Origin: CAVQXR01 sp046330455
GTDB lineage: Bacteria > Actinomycetota > Thermoleophilia > Gaiellales > Gaiellaceae
NCBI GenBank assembly: GCA_046330455.1
Contig: JAXLSU010000002.1
Span: 248,001 to 312,000 of the forward strand
Length of the DNA stretch: 64,000 nucleotides
Reading direction: 5' to 3'
How positions within the stretch are numbered: position 1 is the stretch's first letter; the number at the start of each line of letters is the position of its first letter. The notes under the pieces were generated by a model. The model was not told the origin of the DNA. It did no database searches and saw nothing but the letters and a program-made list of their open reading frames with translations. Both the position numbers and the translations under genes were made by a program. Positions 49,427 through 58,605 of the stretch are shown in pieces.

Positions 49427-49479
49427 GGGACCGATTGTAGCCGGATTCGTCCCGCGGAGAGCACGCCTCGGCGCGGTCG

Positions 49480-50736
49480 TCAGTCCCGCCCGAGCAGCGG
49501 CTGGAAGCGCCCGGGCCTGACCGGCGCGAGGTCGTAGCTCGGCTCCTCCCCTCCGACGAGCTCCGCCACGAGACGTCCCGTGATCGGGGCGAGGGTCAGC
49601 CCCATCATCGCGTGCCCGGTCGCGAGCACGAGGTTGTCGAGCCCGTCCTGCCGCCCGATCGCGGGGAGGCCGTCCGGCGTGCATGGACGCAGCCCTCGCC
49701 ACACCTCGATCGGGCTCCTGCCCTCGAGCCCCGGGAGGCCCCGCCGGCCGGCGCGGACGATCGCATCGACACGCAACGGGCTGACCCGCTCGTCGAGCCC
49801 GGCCAGCTCGAGCGTTCCGGCCAGTCGGATCCGCCCGCCCATCGGGGTCGCAACGACCCAGCTCTCGGCGAAGGCGACGGGAAGCGAGGGGTCGGCCGGG
49901 CCCCGCTCGAAGTCGACGTGGTAGCCCTTGCCGCCCTCGACGGGAAGGTAGATGCCGAGCGGGCGTGTCAGCACCGGTGTCCAGGCGCCGGCCGCGAGCA
50001 CCACCGTTCCCGCCGTGAGCTCCCCGGCGGTCGTCTGCACGCTCTCGATCCGCCCGTTCCGGCGCCGAAGCGCGAGCACCTCGACGCCCGTCCGGAGCCT
50101 CACTCCGGCCTCCGCCGCCGCTCCGGCGACCGCCTGCACGAAGCGCAACGGGTCGCAGTGCGCCTCCTCCGGGTAGTAGACAGCGCCGACCGGATCGCCG
50201 CCGACGGCAGGCACGAGCTCGCGCAACCCCTCCCGGTCGAGGACCTGCGGGCTCGCCGCGGGCTGCTCGGCTGCCTCCTTCCTCCCGGCCGCGAAGCCGG
50301 CCTCGGTAGAGAAGACGTTCAGCAGGCCCCGCCGCTCGAACGTGGTCTCGAGCCCGGCCGTCGCGAGCTCCTCGTGGAGCACGAGCGAGCGCTCGGAGAG
50401 CTCGCGGATCACCCTCGCCGCGGCTCGTGACCGGGCCGGCGTACACGCGGCCAGATACCGCGCGATCCACGGCAGGAGCTGGCGCCGTGGCCGCAGGTAC
50501 AGGGGGCTGTCCGGCTTCGTCAGGAACGAGAGGCCGGCGCGCAGGGCAGCCGGCGTGTTCAGGGGCTCCGAGTGGCTCGGGCAGATCAGTCCCGCATTCC
50601 CGGCCGAGCAGCCCCACGCGACCGAGGCACCCCGCTCGAGCAGGGTCACGCTCGCCCCGCGCCGGGCGAGCTCGAGCGCCGTGCAGACGCCGACGGCTCC
50701 CCCGCCGACGACGACGGCGTCCAGGGCCTCGCTCAA
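49480..50736 (-). CDS. FAD-dependent D-amino-acid dehydrogenase (DadA-type)
   Basis: 418 residues from a TTG at 50736 that overlaps the racemase stop (TTGA). FAD-binding GGGAVGVCTALELARRGASV at the N-terminus; CSAGNAGLICPSHSEPL and the end GLRPCTPDGLPAIGR and ATGHAMMGLTLAPITGRL are DadA-type signatures of the DAO family. Would oxidise D-amino acids to keto acids, passing electrons to the membrane chain. Last gene of the hydantoin operon, fitting oxidation of D-amino acids released from hydantoins. Confidence 0.87.
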   Translation of the reverse strand: MSEALDAVVVGGGAVGVCTALELARRGASVTLLERGASVAWGCSAGNAGLICPSHSEPLNTPAALRAGLSFLTKPDSPLYLRPRRQLLPWIARYLAACTPARSRAAARVIRELSERSLVLHEELATAGLETTFERRGLLNVFSTEAGFAAGRKEAAEQPAASPQVLDREGLRELVPAVGGDPVGAVYYPEEAHCDPLRFVQAVAGAAAEAGVRLRTGVEVLALRRRNGRIESVQTTAGELTAGTVVLAAGAWTPVLTRPLGIYLPVEGGKGYHVDFERGPADPSLPVAFAESWVVATPMGGRIRLAGTLELAGLDERVSPLRVDAIVRAGRRGLPGLEGRSPIEVWRGLRPCTPDGLPAIGRQDGLDNLVLATGHAMMGLTLAPITGRLVAELVGGEEPSYDLAPVRPGRFQPLLGRD

Positions 50737-51464
50737 CCCGGGACTCCGGTGCCCGGGTAGCTCACGTACTCCTTCGGCTCGGGCTCCCTGAAGGCGGCGA
50801 CCCGGCTCGTGGCGAGCCCGTAGTCGACGATCCCCTCGAGGAGCTTCACCGCGCAGGCGACACCGTCGAGGACGGGAACCCCGACCTCCGCCTCGACCTG
50901 CTTGTCGAGCGGGCCCATGCCGGCGCAGCCGAGGCAGATCGCCTCCGCACCGTCCTGCGCCACGGCCTCGCGGGCGGCGAGGACGATCTCGCGGCACGCA
51001 GCGGTCGGATCGCGCTCGCAGTCGAGCACCGACAGGGGCGTCGTGCGGATCGAGGCGCAGCGGGCCTCGAGGCCGTGACGCCTCACCGTGTCCTCGAGCA
51101 TCGGCTTCACGCGCGGTAGCACGGTCACGATCGAGAAACGGTGCGCGACGGTGCAGGCCACGAGCATCGCCGCCTCCGCGATCCCGACGACCGGGACGGG
51201 TGAGATCTCCCGCGCGGCCGCGAGCCCCGGGTCGCCGAAGCAGGCGATCACCACCCCGTCGAAGCCGTCCGCGCGCTCCCTGATCGTCTCGAGCGTCGCG
51301 ACGGCGGCAAGCTCCTCCTCGTAGTGCCCCTCGATCGACCGCGGGCCCCAGGCCGGGGAGGTCACCTCGAGCTCCGTCCCCGGGCGCGCGTAGCGCCGGG
51401 CCTCCTCGCCGATGTCGCGCGTCATCTCCTCGCTCGTGTTCGGGTTGACGACGAGAATCCGCAT
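50733..51464 (-). CDS. Asp/Glu/hydantoin racemase family protein
   Basis: 243 residues; MRILVVNPNTSEEMTRDIG is the hydantoin racemase start. The two catalytic cysteines are visible in IACFGDPGL and CLGCAGMGPL. It would interconvert D- and L-5-substituted hydantoins (or a related acid). It lies between hyuB and the D-amino-acid dehydrogenase, with overlap to the latter. Confidence 0.9.
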   Translation of the reverse strand: MRILVVNPNTSEEMTRDIGEEARRYARPGTELEVTSPAWGPRSIEGHYEEELAAVATLETIRERADGFDGVVIACFGDPGLAAAREISPVPVVGIAEAAMLVACTVAHRFSIVTVLPRVKPMLEDTVRRHGLEARCASIRTTPLSVLDCERDPTAACREIVLAAREAVAQDGAEAICLGCAGMGPLDKQVEAEVGVPVLDGVACAVKLLEGIVDYGLATSRVAAFREPEPKEYVSYPGTGVPG

Positions 51465-51496
51465 CCGTACCTCCTCCGGAGCCGGAGCACCGGCGC

Positions 51497-53209
51497 CTAC
51501 GTCCAGCCTGGATAGTCCTCTCGGGCCCGCTCCTCCGGCAGCAGCCCGTCGGCGACGTCGCGCCGGATCGCCTCCGGGTCGCGCTCCGCCGGGTCACCGT
51601 ACCCGCCGCCCGACGGTGCGACGAGCCGCAGCACCTCACCGGCCTGGGCCTTCCGATAGGGGATCTTCGAGGGCAGCGCCAGCTCGCGCTCGGTGCCCGG
51701 GTCGAGGAGGATCTCGCCGGGCGCGCCGTCGTCACCTCCGAACAGGCCCGGCGGAGCCCACTTGTTGCCGTCGGCCTCGACCGAGAAGCCGCCCGGCTCG
51801 ACGAACATGAACTCACGAACGGAGCCGATCCCGCCCCGCCAGCGGCCCGCGCCCCCGCCGTCCTCGCGCAGCTCGTAGCGCAGCACGCGCAGTGGGTAGT
51901 GCGACTCGATGTCCTCGATCGGGTTGTTGCGCGTGTTCGCGTACAGCGTGTCGACGGCGTCGAGCCCGTCCTTGCCGGAGCGCCCGCCGTAGCTCCCCTC
52001 GCAGATCTCCATGTGGACCCAGTGCTCGCCGTCGCGAAGCCCCGAGAACGAGACGACCTTGAGGTTGCCGATCCCGGCGCTGACCCGATCGGGACACACG
52101 GGCGCGAGCGCTCGCATCACCGTGCCCGAGAGGATGTTGCCGGTGCCGAAGCGCGCGATCACCGGGGCCGGGAAGACCGGGTTCGCGAGACACCCCTCGG
52201 GTGCGCTGATCGTGATCGGGCGGAACAACCCGGCGTTGATCGGGACCGGGTCGCGAACGGCCGAGTCGAGCAGGATCGACCGAAGCGTCAGGTACACGGC
52301 GACGTCGGTCGTGCCCTCGAACGGCATGTTGATCGGGAGGTCGACCTGCGACGACGTTCCGGCGAGATCGACGTGGATCGCGGAGCCGGCGATCGTGATC
52401 GCGACGCTGATCACCTGGTCGCGGTACGCCGGGTCGGGATGGTCGAGGTAGCCGTCGATGCGGCCCTCGGCCTCGTACGTGCCGTCCGGGAGCCCCTCGA
52501 TCTCCCGCCGGAGCAGCCGCTCCGCGTAGTCCATGAGATCGGCGCACGCGGCCTCGACCGTCTCGATCCCGTAGCGCTCGACCAGCTCGAGATAGCGCTC
52601 GGCCCCGATCCGTGCCGCGGCGATCTGGGCCTCCATGTCGCCGACGACGAGCTTCGCTGCCCGGATGTTGTCGCGGAGCAGCCTCCAGACCCACTCGTTG
52701 CGACGCCCCTCCTCCTCGATCTTGATGCCGTTGAACATCAGCCCTTCGGCGTAGGCATCGGTCGCGTCGACGATCCCGCAGGTGCCGGGCGTCAGCGCAC
52801 CGAGGTCGAGGTGGTGGGCGGTCGTGGCCGAGAAGCCGACGAGGTCGCCGCGGTGGAAGACGGGAACGACGAACGCGACATCTGGCCCGTGGGAGGCTCC
52901 GTAGTAGGGGTGATTGTGGATGACGACGTCACCCGGCTTCCACTCCTCGCCGAGCTCCGCGAACCGCCGGTTCACCCCCCGGATGTACCCGGGGATCGGC
53001 CCCGACTGCAGCGGGGTCGACTGCTCCGACTCGCAGAGCTGGCGGCTCTCCGCGTCGCAGAGCACGCACCCGAAGTCCTCGGACTCGCGGATGATCGACG
53101 AGTACGACATCCGGGCGAGCTTATGGCCCATCTCGAGCGCGATCGCGTCCAGGGCGCCGCCGATCACACTGCTCGTCACGGGGTCGATCCTCGTGGCCGG
53201 AACGCTCAT
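51497..53209 (-). CDS. hyuB: Hydantoinase B / oxoprolinase family subunit
   Basis: 570 residues from ATG 53209 overlapping the hyuA stop (ATGA). HyuB features: DPVTSSVIGGALDAIALEMG, GDVVIHNHPYYGASHGPDVA, DNIRAAKLVVGDMEAQIAA, GGRSGKDGLDAVDT and the Gly-rich end LVAPSGGGYGDPAERDP. With HyuA it forms an ATP-dependent N-methylhydantoinase/oxoprolinase-type ring-opening enzyme. Specific substrate not determinable. Confidence 0.92.
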   Translation of the reverse strand: MSVPATRIDPVTSSVIGGALDAIALEMGHKLARMSYSSIIRESEDFGCVLCDAESRQLCESEQSTPLQSGPIPGYIRGVNRRFAELGEEWKPGDVVIHNHPYYGASHGPDVAFVVPVFHRGDLVGFSATTAHHLDLGALTPGTCGIVDATDAYAEGLMFNGIKIEEEGRRNEWVWRLLRDNIRAAKLVVGDMEAQIAAARIGAERYLELVERYGIETVEAACADLMDYAERLLRREIEGLPDGTYEAEGRIDGYLDHPDPAYRDQVISVAITIAGSAIHVDLAGTSSQVDLPINMPFEGTTDVAVYLTLRSILLDSAVRDPVPINAGLFRPITISAPEGCLANPVFPAPVIARFGTGNILSGTVMRALAPVCPDRVSAGIGNLKVVSFSGLRDGEHWVHMEICEGSYGGRSGKDGLDAVDTLYANTRNNPIEDIESHYPLRVLRYELREDGGGAGRWRGGIGSVREFMFVEPGGFSVEADGNKWAPPGLFGGDDGAPGEILLDPGTERELALPSKIPYRKAQAGEVLRLVAPSGGGYGDPAERDPEAIRRDVADGLLPEERAREDYPGWT

Positions 53210-55254
53210 CGCGACACCACGAGGACGCCCGACTCGTGCGCCGACGCCGTCCAACCGGGAGGAACGAGGATCGTCGTGTCGCGCTGGAAGATCACCGCCG
53301 GGCCGGGGAACGGCCCGCCGACCGGGAGCGTCGCACGCGCGAGGAACCGGGTCGGGAGCGACGCGAGAGCGCCGTTGCGCCGGTAGACGCTCTCACCCTC
53401 GCCGAGCGTCGCCTCGACGAGCGTGCCGGACGTGACCGCCACCCTCCCCACCTTCGGCCGCGCCCCGAGCGCGGTCACCCGCGCGTTCACGATCTCGATC
53501 GGGTCGCGGAACGCGTGACCGTACTCCTGCTCGTGCAGCCGGTGGAACTGCTCGAGCGAGCGGTCGTCGAACGTCCCGGCCGGCAGCACGACGCGGAGCT
53601 CGTACCCCTGCCCCACGTATCGGCAGTCGAGGGCGGCCTCCACCGTGATGTCTCCGTCGGGCACGCCGTCGGCACGCATCCGTGCCCGCACCTCCTCGGC
53701 GAGCGCGGCGAGGTCGCGGTTGAGCCGCCCGGCGTCGATCGCGCCCTCGACCATGAACACGGTCCGCATCTGGTCGTACCGCAGGTCGCTCGTCAGGAGC
53801 CCGGTGGCCGAGGTGATCCCGGGGTGGGGCGGGACGAGCACCTCCGGGATCCCGAGCGAGTCGGCGACCTCGCAGGCGTGCAACGGGCCCGCGCCGCCGA
53901 ATGCAACGAGCGCGAAGTCGCGCGGATCGTGGCCCTTCTGGATCGTTCGCGAGCGGATCGCGCGGGCCATACCGGCGTTCGCGATCGTGACGATCCCCTC
54001 GGCGGTCTCGAGCAGCCCGAGGCCGAGCCCGGCGGCGAGGCGCCCGACGGCGTCCTCCGCGAGCGAACGGTCGAGGGTCATCTCCCCGCCGAGGAAGCGA
54101 TCGGGATCGATCCGCCCGAGCACGACGTTCGCGTCGGTGATCGTCGGCTCCGCGCCGCCGAGCCGGTAACAGGCCGGGCCCGGGTCGGCGCCGGCCGAGC
54201 GCGGGCCGACCCGGAAGGCGCCGCCCTCGTCGGCGTACGCGATCGAGCCTCCGCCGGCTCCGATCGTGTGGATGTCGATCATGGGCACGAGCAGCGGATA
54301 CCCCGCGACCTCGGTGTCGCGCGCCGACGCCTCGCTGATCCCGTGCTCCGTCACGATGCCGATGTCGGCCGAGGTGCCGCCCATGTCGAAGGTGATGAGA
54401 CGGCTGCGACCGCACAGCTCGCCGGTCCAGAGACCGCCAAGCACGCCCGCCGCGGGGCCGGAGAGGAGCAGCGTCACCGGCCGCTCGGCCGCGGTCGCGA
54501 CGCTCGCGACGCCGCCGTTCGACATCATCACGTGGAGCTCGCCGGGGACTCCCTCGCTCGCGAGCGCCCCGGACAGCCGCTCGAGGTACCGCCCGGTCTT
54601 CGGGCCGACGAACGCGTTCATGCAGGCGGTCGTGAACCGCTCGAACTCCCGGAACTGCGGAAAGATGTCCGCAGAGGACGTCACGAAGGCTCCGGGCAGC
54701 TCTTCGCGGACGAGCTCGACCGCCCGCCGCTCGTGCTCGGGGTTCAGGTACGAGAACAGGAAGCAGACGGCGACGGCCTCGACGTCCGCCTCCCCCAGCT
54801 CGCGTGCCGCACGCCGGACGCCGTCCTCGTCGAGGGCCTGGATCACCTCGCCGGCCGGCGGCACGATCCGCTCGGAGACGACCTTTCGGTGCTCGCGACG
54901 CACGAACGGCCGGGCCTGCCACGGGATGTCCTGCATGATCGAGTAGTGCTGGGGCCGCTGATGGCGCCCGATGTGGACGACGTCCCGGAACCCCTCGGTC
55001 GTGACGAGGCCGCACCGGGCGCCGCGGTGCTCGAGGACGGCGTTCGTGGCGACGGTCGTCCCGTGGTAGACCGCGGCGACCTGGTCGGGCGAGAGCCCGC
55101 CCTGGGCACACAGCTCGACGAGCCCCGAGACGAGCGCCCTGCCGGGATCGTCGGGAGTCGAGCGCACCTTGTGCACACGAACGTCCTGTGACTCCGTGTC
55201 GTAGAGCATGAAGTCGGTGAAGGTACCGCCGATGTCGACTCCGACGACGCGCAT
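53206..55254 (-). CDS. hyuA: Hydantoinase A / oxoprolinase family subunit
   Basis: 682 residues with the actin-like ATPase fold: GVDIGGTFTDFMLYDTES, HGTTVATNAVLEHRGA, LITFDMGGTSADIGIV, SAGADPGPACYRLGG, FGGAGPLHACEVA. GAGGAG lies six bases before the ATG, so this is a led mRNA; a TACGCT box is about 35 bases upstream. First gene of hyuA-hyuB-racemase-dehydrogenase, a route from hydantoins or 5-oxoproline-like lactams to keto acids. Confidence 0.93.
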   Translation of the reverse strand: MRVVGVDIGGTFTDFMLYDTESQDVRVHKVRSTPDDPGRALVSGLVELCAQGGLSPDQVAAVYHGTTVATNAVLEHRGARCGLVTTEGFRDVVHIGRHQRPQHYSIMQDIPWQARPFVRREHRKVVSERIVPPAGEVIQALDEDGVRRAARELGEADVEAVAVCFLFSYLNPEHERRAVELVREELPGAFVTSSADIFPQFREFERFTTACMNAFVGPKTGRYLERLSGALASEGVPGELHVMMSNGGVASVATAAERPVTLLLSGPAAGVLGGLWTGELCGRSRLITFDMGGTSADIGIVTEHGISEASARDTEVAGYPLLVPMIDIHTIGAGGGSIAYADEGGAFRVGPRSAGADPGPACYRLGGAEPTITDANVVLGRIDPDRFLGGEMTLDRSLAEDAVGRLAAGLGLGLLETAEGIVTIANAGMARAIRSRTIQKGHDPRDFALVAFGGAGPLHACEVADSLGIPEVLVPPHPGITSATGLLTSDLRYDQMRTVFMVEGAIDAGRLNRDLAALAEEVRARMRADGVPDGDITVEAALDCRYVGQGYELRVVLPAGTFDDRSLEQFHRLHEQEYGHAFRDPIEIVNARVTALGARPKVGRVAVTSGTLVEATLGEGESVYRRNGALASLPTRFLARATLPVGGPFPGPAVIFQRDTTILVPPGWTASAHESGVLVVSR

Positions 55255-55398
55255 TACCCGCTCCTCGCGACCGGCCGTTCCATCCGGGGTGAGCGTAGAT
55301 GGTCCGGGCCCGGCCCGGGTCGAGGCCGACGTCCGAAGCAGTCGCCGGGCTAATCGACTTTTGTGAGTGAAGCGACTTCAGATTGGATAGTTTCGAGC

Positions 55399-55404
55399 TA
55401 CACT
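55399..55404 (+). promoter_or_regulatory. -10 box of the sulfide:quinone oxidoreductase gene
   Basis: TACACT six bases before the ATG at 55411, in an AT-rich stretch (55350-55400). CGACTT occurs twice upstream (55356-55361 and 55374-55379), a possible regulator site. Suggests a leaderless mRNA. Confidence 0.55.
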
Positions 55405-55410
55405 CGGGTC

Positions 55411-56652
55411 ATGACCGAGTCCATCCTCGAGCCCGCGCTCCGCGAGACGCGACCCGCGGCGCCCCGCTCCCTCCACCACGAGGTCGTGATCGTCGGCGGC
55501 GGCACGGCCGGCCTCACGGTCGCTGCGCGCCTGGCGCGGGGCCGGAACGGCATCGACGCCGCCGTGATCGAGCCGTCGACCGTCCACTACTACCAGCCGC
55601 TGTGGACGCTCGTTGGCGGAGGCGTCGGGACGCTCGCCGGGACGGCCCGTCCCGAGGCCGCGCTCGTTCCCGACGGCGTCACGTGGATCCGCGACGCGGT
55701 CGAGAGCTTCGACCCCTCCGAGAACCGCGTCGTCACCGCGGACGGGACCGAGGTGCGCTACGAGTTGCTCGTCGTCGCACCCGGGATCGAGCTCGACTGG
55801 GATCGCGTGCCCGGCCTCCGCAGCGCCCTCGAGACGCCCCAGGTCTCGAGCAACTGGAGCGAAGGCCACGTCGAGAAGACGTGGCGCCTGATCCGCGAGC
55901 TGCGTGGCGGAACCGCCCTCTTCACCTTCCCATCGACACCCGTCAAGTGCCCGGGCGCGGCACAGAAGATCGCCTACCTCGCCGACGACCACTGGCGGCG
56001 CAGCGGCGTCCGCGACGCGGTCCGGCTCGTCTATGCGGCCGCGAGCCCGCGCATCTTCGGCGTCGAGAAGTACGCCCGCACGCTCGAGCACGTGGTCGAG
56101 CGCAAGGGGATCGAGGCGAGCTACCGCCTCGATCTCGTCGAGGTGCTCCCGGACGAGCGCGAGGCCGTGCTCTCACACCTCGACACCGGGGAGGAGACGA
56201 GGATCCGCTACGACCTGCTCCACGTCACCCCCCACCAGCGCGCCCCGCGGGTCGTGCGTGAGAGCGCGCTCGCCGACGGGGCAGGCTGGGTCGAGGTCGA
56301 TCGCCACACGCTCCAGCACGTGCGGTACCCGAACGTGTTCTCGCTCGGCGATGCGAGCAGCGCACCGACCTCGAAGACCGGCGCGGCGGTGCGCGCGCAG
56401 GCGCCCGTCGTCGTCCAGAACCTGCTGGCGGCCCGGCGCGGGCTCCCGCTCCCGGGGCGATACGACGGGTACACCGCCTGCCCGCTCGTCACCGGCTACG
56501 GGAAGCTCGTGCTCGCGGAGTTCGACTACGACCTCCGGCCCCGCGAGACCTTCCCCTTCGACCAGTCGAAGGAGCGCTGGAGCATGTACCAGCTCAAGCG
56601 CCACGGGCTGCCGCTCCTCTACTGGAACGGCATGCTCAGGGGTCGCGCGTGA
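55411..56652 (+). CDS. sqr: Sulfide:quinone oxidoreductase (type II, SQOR-like)
   Basis: Membrane-associated flavoprotein oxidising sulfide and reducing quinone. 413 residues. FAD site VVIVGGGTAGLTVAARLARG, then HYYQPLWTLVGGG. Both redox cysteines of the mitochondrial-type enzyme are visible: TPVKCPGAAQKIAYL near residue 184 and GYTACPLVTGYGKLVLAEFD near residue 353. NVFSLGDASSAPTSKTGAAV binds FAD. An earlier in-frame start exists at 55363 but would include the promoter. Its 3' end overlaps the convergent zincin gene by 17 bases. Confidence 0.92.
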   Translation: MTESILEPALRETRPAAPRSLHHEVVIVGGGTAGLTVAARLARGRNGIDAAVIEPSTVHYYQPLWTLVGGGVGTLAGTARPEAALVPDGVTWIRDAVESFDPSENRVVTADGTEVRYELLVVAPGIELDWDRVPGLRSALETPQVSSNWSEGHVEKTWRLIRELRGGTALFTFPSTPVKCPGAAQKIAYLADDHWRRSGVRDAVRLVYAAASPRIFGVEKYARTLEHVVERKGIEASYRLDLVEVLPDEREAVLSHLDTGEETRIRYDLLHVTPHQRAPRVVRESALADGAGWVEVDRHTLQHVRYPNVFSLGDASSAPTSKTGAAVRAQAPVVVQNLLAARRGLPLPGRYDGYTACPLVTGYGKLVLAEFDYDLRPRETFPFDQSKERWSMYQLKRHGLPLLYWNGMLRGRA

Positions 56653-56986
56653 GCGCCGCCGCCCGCCGCGCCTCCTGCTCGTACGGGTTGCGCTCGTAGC
56701 CAGTCCGCAGGTAGGACAGCGGCATCCGGATCGGGTGGTGCTGGAGCTGCCAGACGTGGCACAGCTCATGCGTGATCAGGTCGTCGCCGGTCTCACCGAC
56801 CGGGCGCCGTAGCAGGATCGTCCCGTGGAGCGCGTAGCCCTGAAACCGCCGCAGCCAGGGGAGCCGGAACAGCCACGGGAGGGTGACGATTCGCACGCGA
56901 CGGGTTCGTACGGGTCGCGGGTAGAGGTCGAGGCGGTCGAGGCGGGCTCCGGCGCGATCGAGCGCCTCCCGCGCCTCGGGAGTCAC
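56636..56986 (-). CDS. Small zinc-peptidase-like protein
   Basis: 116 residues from a GTG at 56986. The motif LITHELCHVWQLQHHP is a zincin HExxH, with the later Glu in RNPYEQEARR as possible third ligand, as in DUF4157-like minimal metalloproteases. N-terminal VRTRRVRIVTLPWLFRLPW is basic and hydrophobic. No signal peptide. Function unknown; convergent with sqr. Confidence 0.7.
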   Translation of the reverse strand: MTPEAREALDRAGARLDRLDLYPRPVRTRRVRIVTLPWLFRLPWLRRFQGYALHGTILLRRPVGETGDDLITHELCHVWQLQHHPIRMPLSYLRTGYERNPYEQEARRAAALTRDP

Positions 56987-57131
56987 GGCGTCCCGATCTC
57001 GCTGCCCGTGGCGGCCGGCCCTCCCGCCCGGAGCACGCACTCGCTCGCTGCGGACACGGGCCGTTCCTCACCCGCCATGGCCGACGAGTGTAGCTCCGCT
57101 CCCGAACGCGGCTTCTCCCCGCGCCGGGGAC

Positions 57132-58238
57132 TCAGATCCGGCGGGCGCCGAGGAAGTTCCCGGCGTAGTGCGAGCCCGGCGACATGTCGGAGACCTTCAC
57201 GACGTCGCCGGTGTGGGGGGCGTGCACCATCTGCCCGCCGCCGATGTAGATGCCCATGTGGCCGCCGCCGTAGAAGAAGACGAGATCCCCCGGCGCGAGC
57301 TGGCTGTACGAGATGGGAACGCCCATCTGCCACAGCGCGCCGGTGTAGTGCGGCAGGCCCGACCGGCCGACCTGGGCGTAGGCCCAGACGACGAGGCCCG
57401 AGCAGTCGAAGCCCGACGGCGAGGCGCCGCCCCAGACGTAGGGGACGCCGAGCATGCTCATCGCTGCTCCAACGACACCGCCGCCGTACGCGCTCGGCGG
57501 AGCGGAGCCGATGCCCTCGGGGCTCGAGATCCCGGCCGGCACGTCGACGACGTTCTCGGTCGCGCGCGTCTCTGCCAGACGCCGCTCGGCCTCCTCCTGG
57601 AGCTGCCGCTGCCGCGCGGCCTCCTCGGCCTCGAGCTGGCCGATCTGGTCCTGGATCGTGGCGAGGAGCGCCTCGCGCTCGCCGAGCTGGGCATCGATCG
57701 AGTCGCGTGCGGCTGCTCGCTCGGCGACGAGCTGGCTCTGCTCCCGCTCGGCCTTCTCGAGCTTGCGTTCCCGCTCGGCGATCTCCTTGCGAGCGGCGGT
57801 GATCTCGCCGACGATGCGCACGTCCTGCTCGGAGATGCGCTCGGCCGAGTCGAGCCGGTCGAGGAGCTCGTCGAGGGTCGCCGCCCCGAGCAGGATCTCG
57901 AGCGTCGACTGCTCCCCGTTCGTGTAGAGGGCGACCAGGCGGTCCTGGAGGTTGCGGTCTGCCCGCCGGAACGCCTGCTTGGCGATCTCGAGGCGATGCT
58001 GGTTCGTCTCGATCTCGGCACGGATCTCGTCGAGGTGCCAGCTGGCGCCGTTGTAGGCCTCGACCGCCTCCTCGAGACGGACGTCCATCGCGTGGACCTC
58101 GGCCATGACGCGCTCGGCCTCGGCGCGCTTCTCGCGGATCTCGGCGGGCGTGCCCAGGGCCGAGGTCGTACCGGCCAGCGCCGCGATCCCGCCGACGAGC
58201 GCGAGCGCAGCCGCTCGCCTGATGAAGCTTCGCGTCAT
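57132..58238 (-). CDS. NlpC/P60 peptidoglycan endopeptidase with coiled-coil domain (CwlO/RipA-like)
   Basis: 368 residues: signal peptide to about residue 29 (LALVGGIAALAGTTSALG), long coiled coil (about 33-225) with a CwlO-type N-terminal region (ALYTNGEQSTLEILLGAATL), short linker, and a C-terminal NlpC/P60 domain with catalytic Cys in GFDCSGLVVWAY, His in GHMGIYIGGG and polar residue in QMVHAPHTGD. Cuts stem peptides during growth or division; the coiled coil suggests activation by an FtsEX-type partner, as known for CwlO and RipC. GGGGAA precedes the ATG. Confidence 0.92.
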   Translation of the reverse strand: MTRSFIRRAAALALVGGIAALAGTTSALGTPAEIREKRAEAERVMAEVHAMDVRLEEAVEAYNGASWHLDEIRAEIETNQHRLEIAKQAFRRADRNLQDRLVALYTNGEQSTLEILLGAATLDELLDRLDSAERISEQDVRIVGEITAARKEIAERERKLEKAEREQSQLVAERAAARDSIDAQLGEREALLATIQDQIGQLEAEEAARQRQLQEEAERRLAETRATENVVDVPAGISSPEGIGSAPPSAYGGGVVGAAMSMLGVPYVWGGASPSGFDCSGLVVWAYAQVGRSGLPHYTGALWQMGVPISYSQLAPGDLVFFYGGGHMGIYIGGGQMVHAPHTGDVVKVSDMSPGSHYAGNFLGARRI

Positions 58239-58292
58239 GTTCCCCAGATTCCCCGCAGATCGCAGCGCCGATTCAGCCGGTGCGATCGGGGC

Positions 58293-58321
58293 AAAATATC
58301 AATGCCGAAGGACGGATGCAA
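58293..58321 (-). promoter_or_regulatory. Promoter of the NlpC/P60 gene
   Basis: On the minus strand TTGCAT (58321-58316), 17 bases, TATTTT (58298-58293), giving a leader of about 50 bases. The remaining spacer 58322-58591 is less GC-rich than average, and I see no riboswitch or gene in it. Confidence 0.6.
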
Positions 58322-58605
58322 ATCAGAACTGTCATTCGGCACGCAATCATGACGTCCTTGTGCGGATGGAAACCCTCTGTGGATACCCGGCCCGCAATAT
58401 TCATCACATGTTTGTGCGTATCGTCACTCGCCCCGTGATGAGCGGGCTGGTCTCGCCTGCCACAGGGCGCGGCCGGGGCGCCCAGCAGACGTCCGTGCCC
58501 TTGCATCGGACGGCCCGGGAGGTCAACATTGCTTAACACGTCCTTCGCAAAGCTTCCAGGGCGCGCAACCAGCCCGACCACATCCCACCGGTATAACGAA
58601 GCCTC

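Noticed and set aside
53236..55191. 651-codon plus-strand frame
   Set aside because: Antisense to hyuA, which has intact ATPase motifs over its full length.
58239..58605. c-di-AMP (ydaO) riboswitch in front of the NlpC/P60 gene
   Set aside because: Wall hydrolase genes often carry one, but the predicted leader is only about 50 bases and I could not fit the conserved core.
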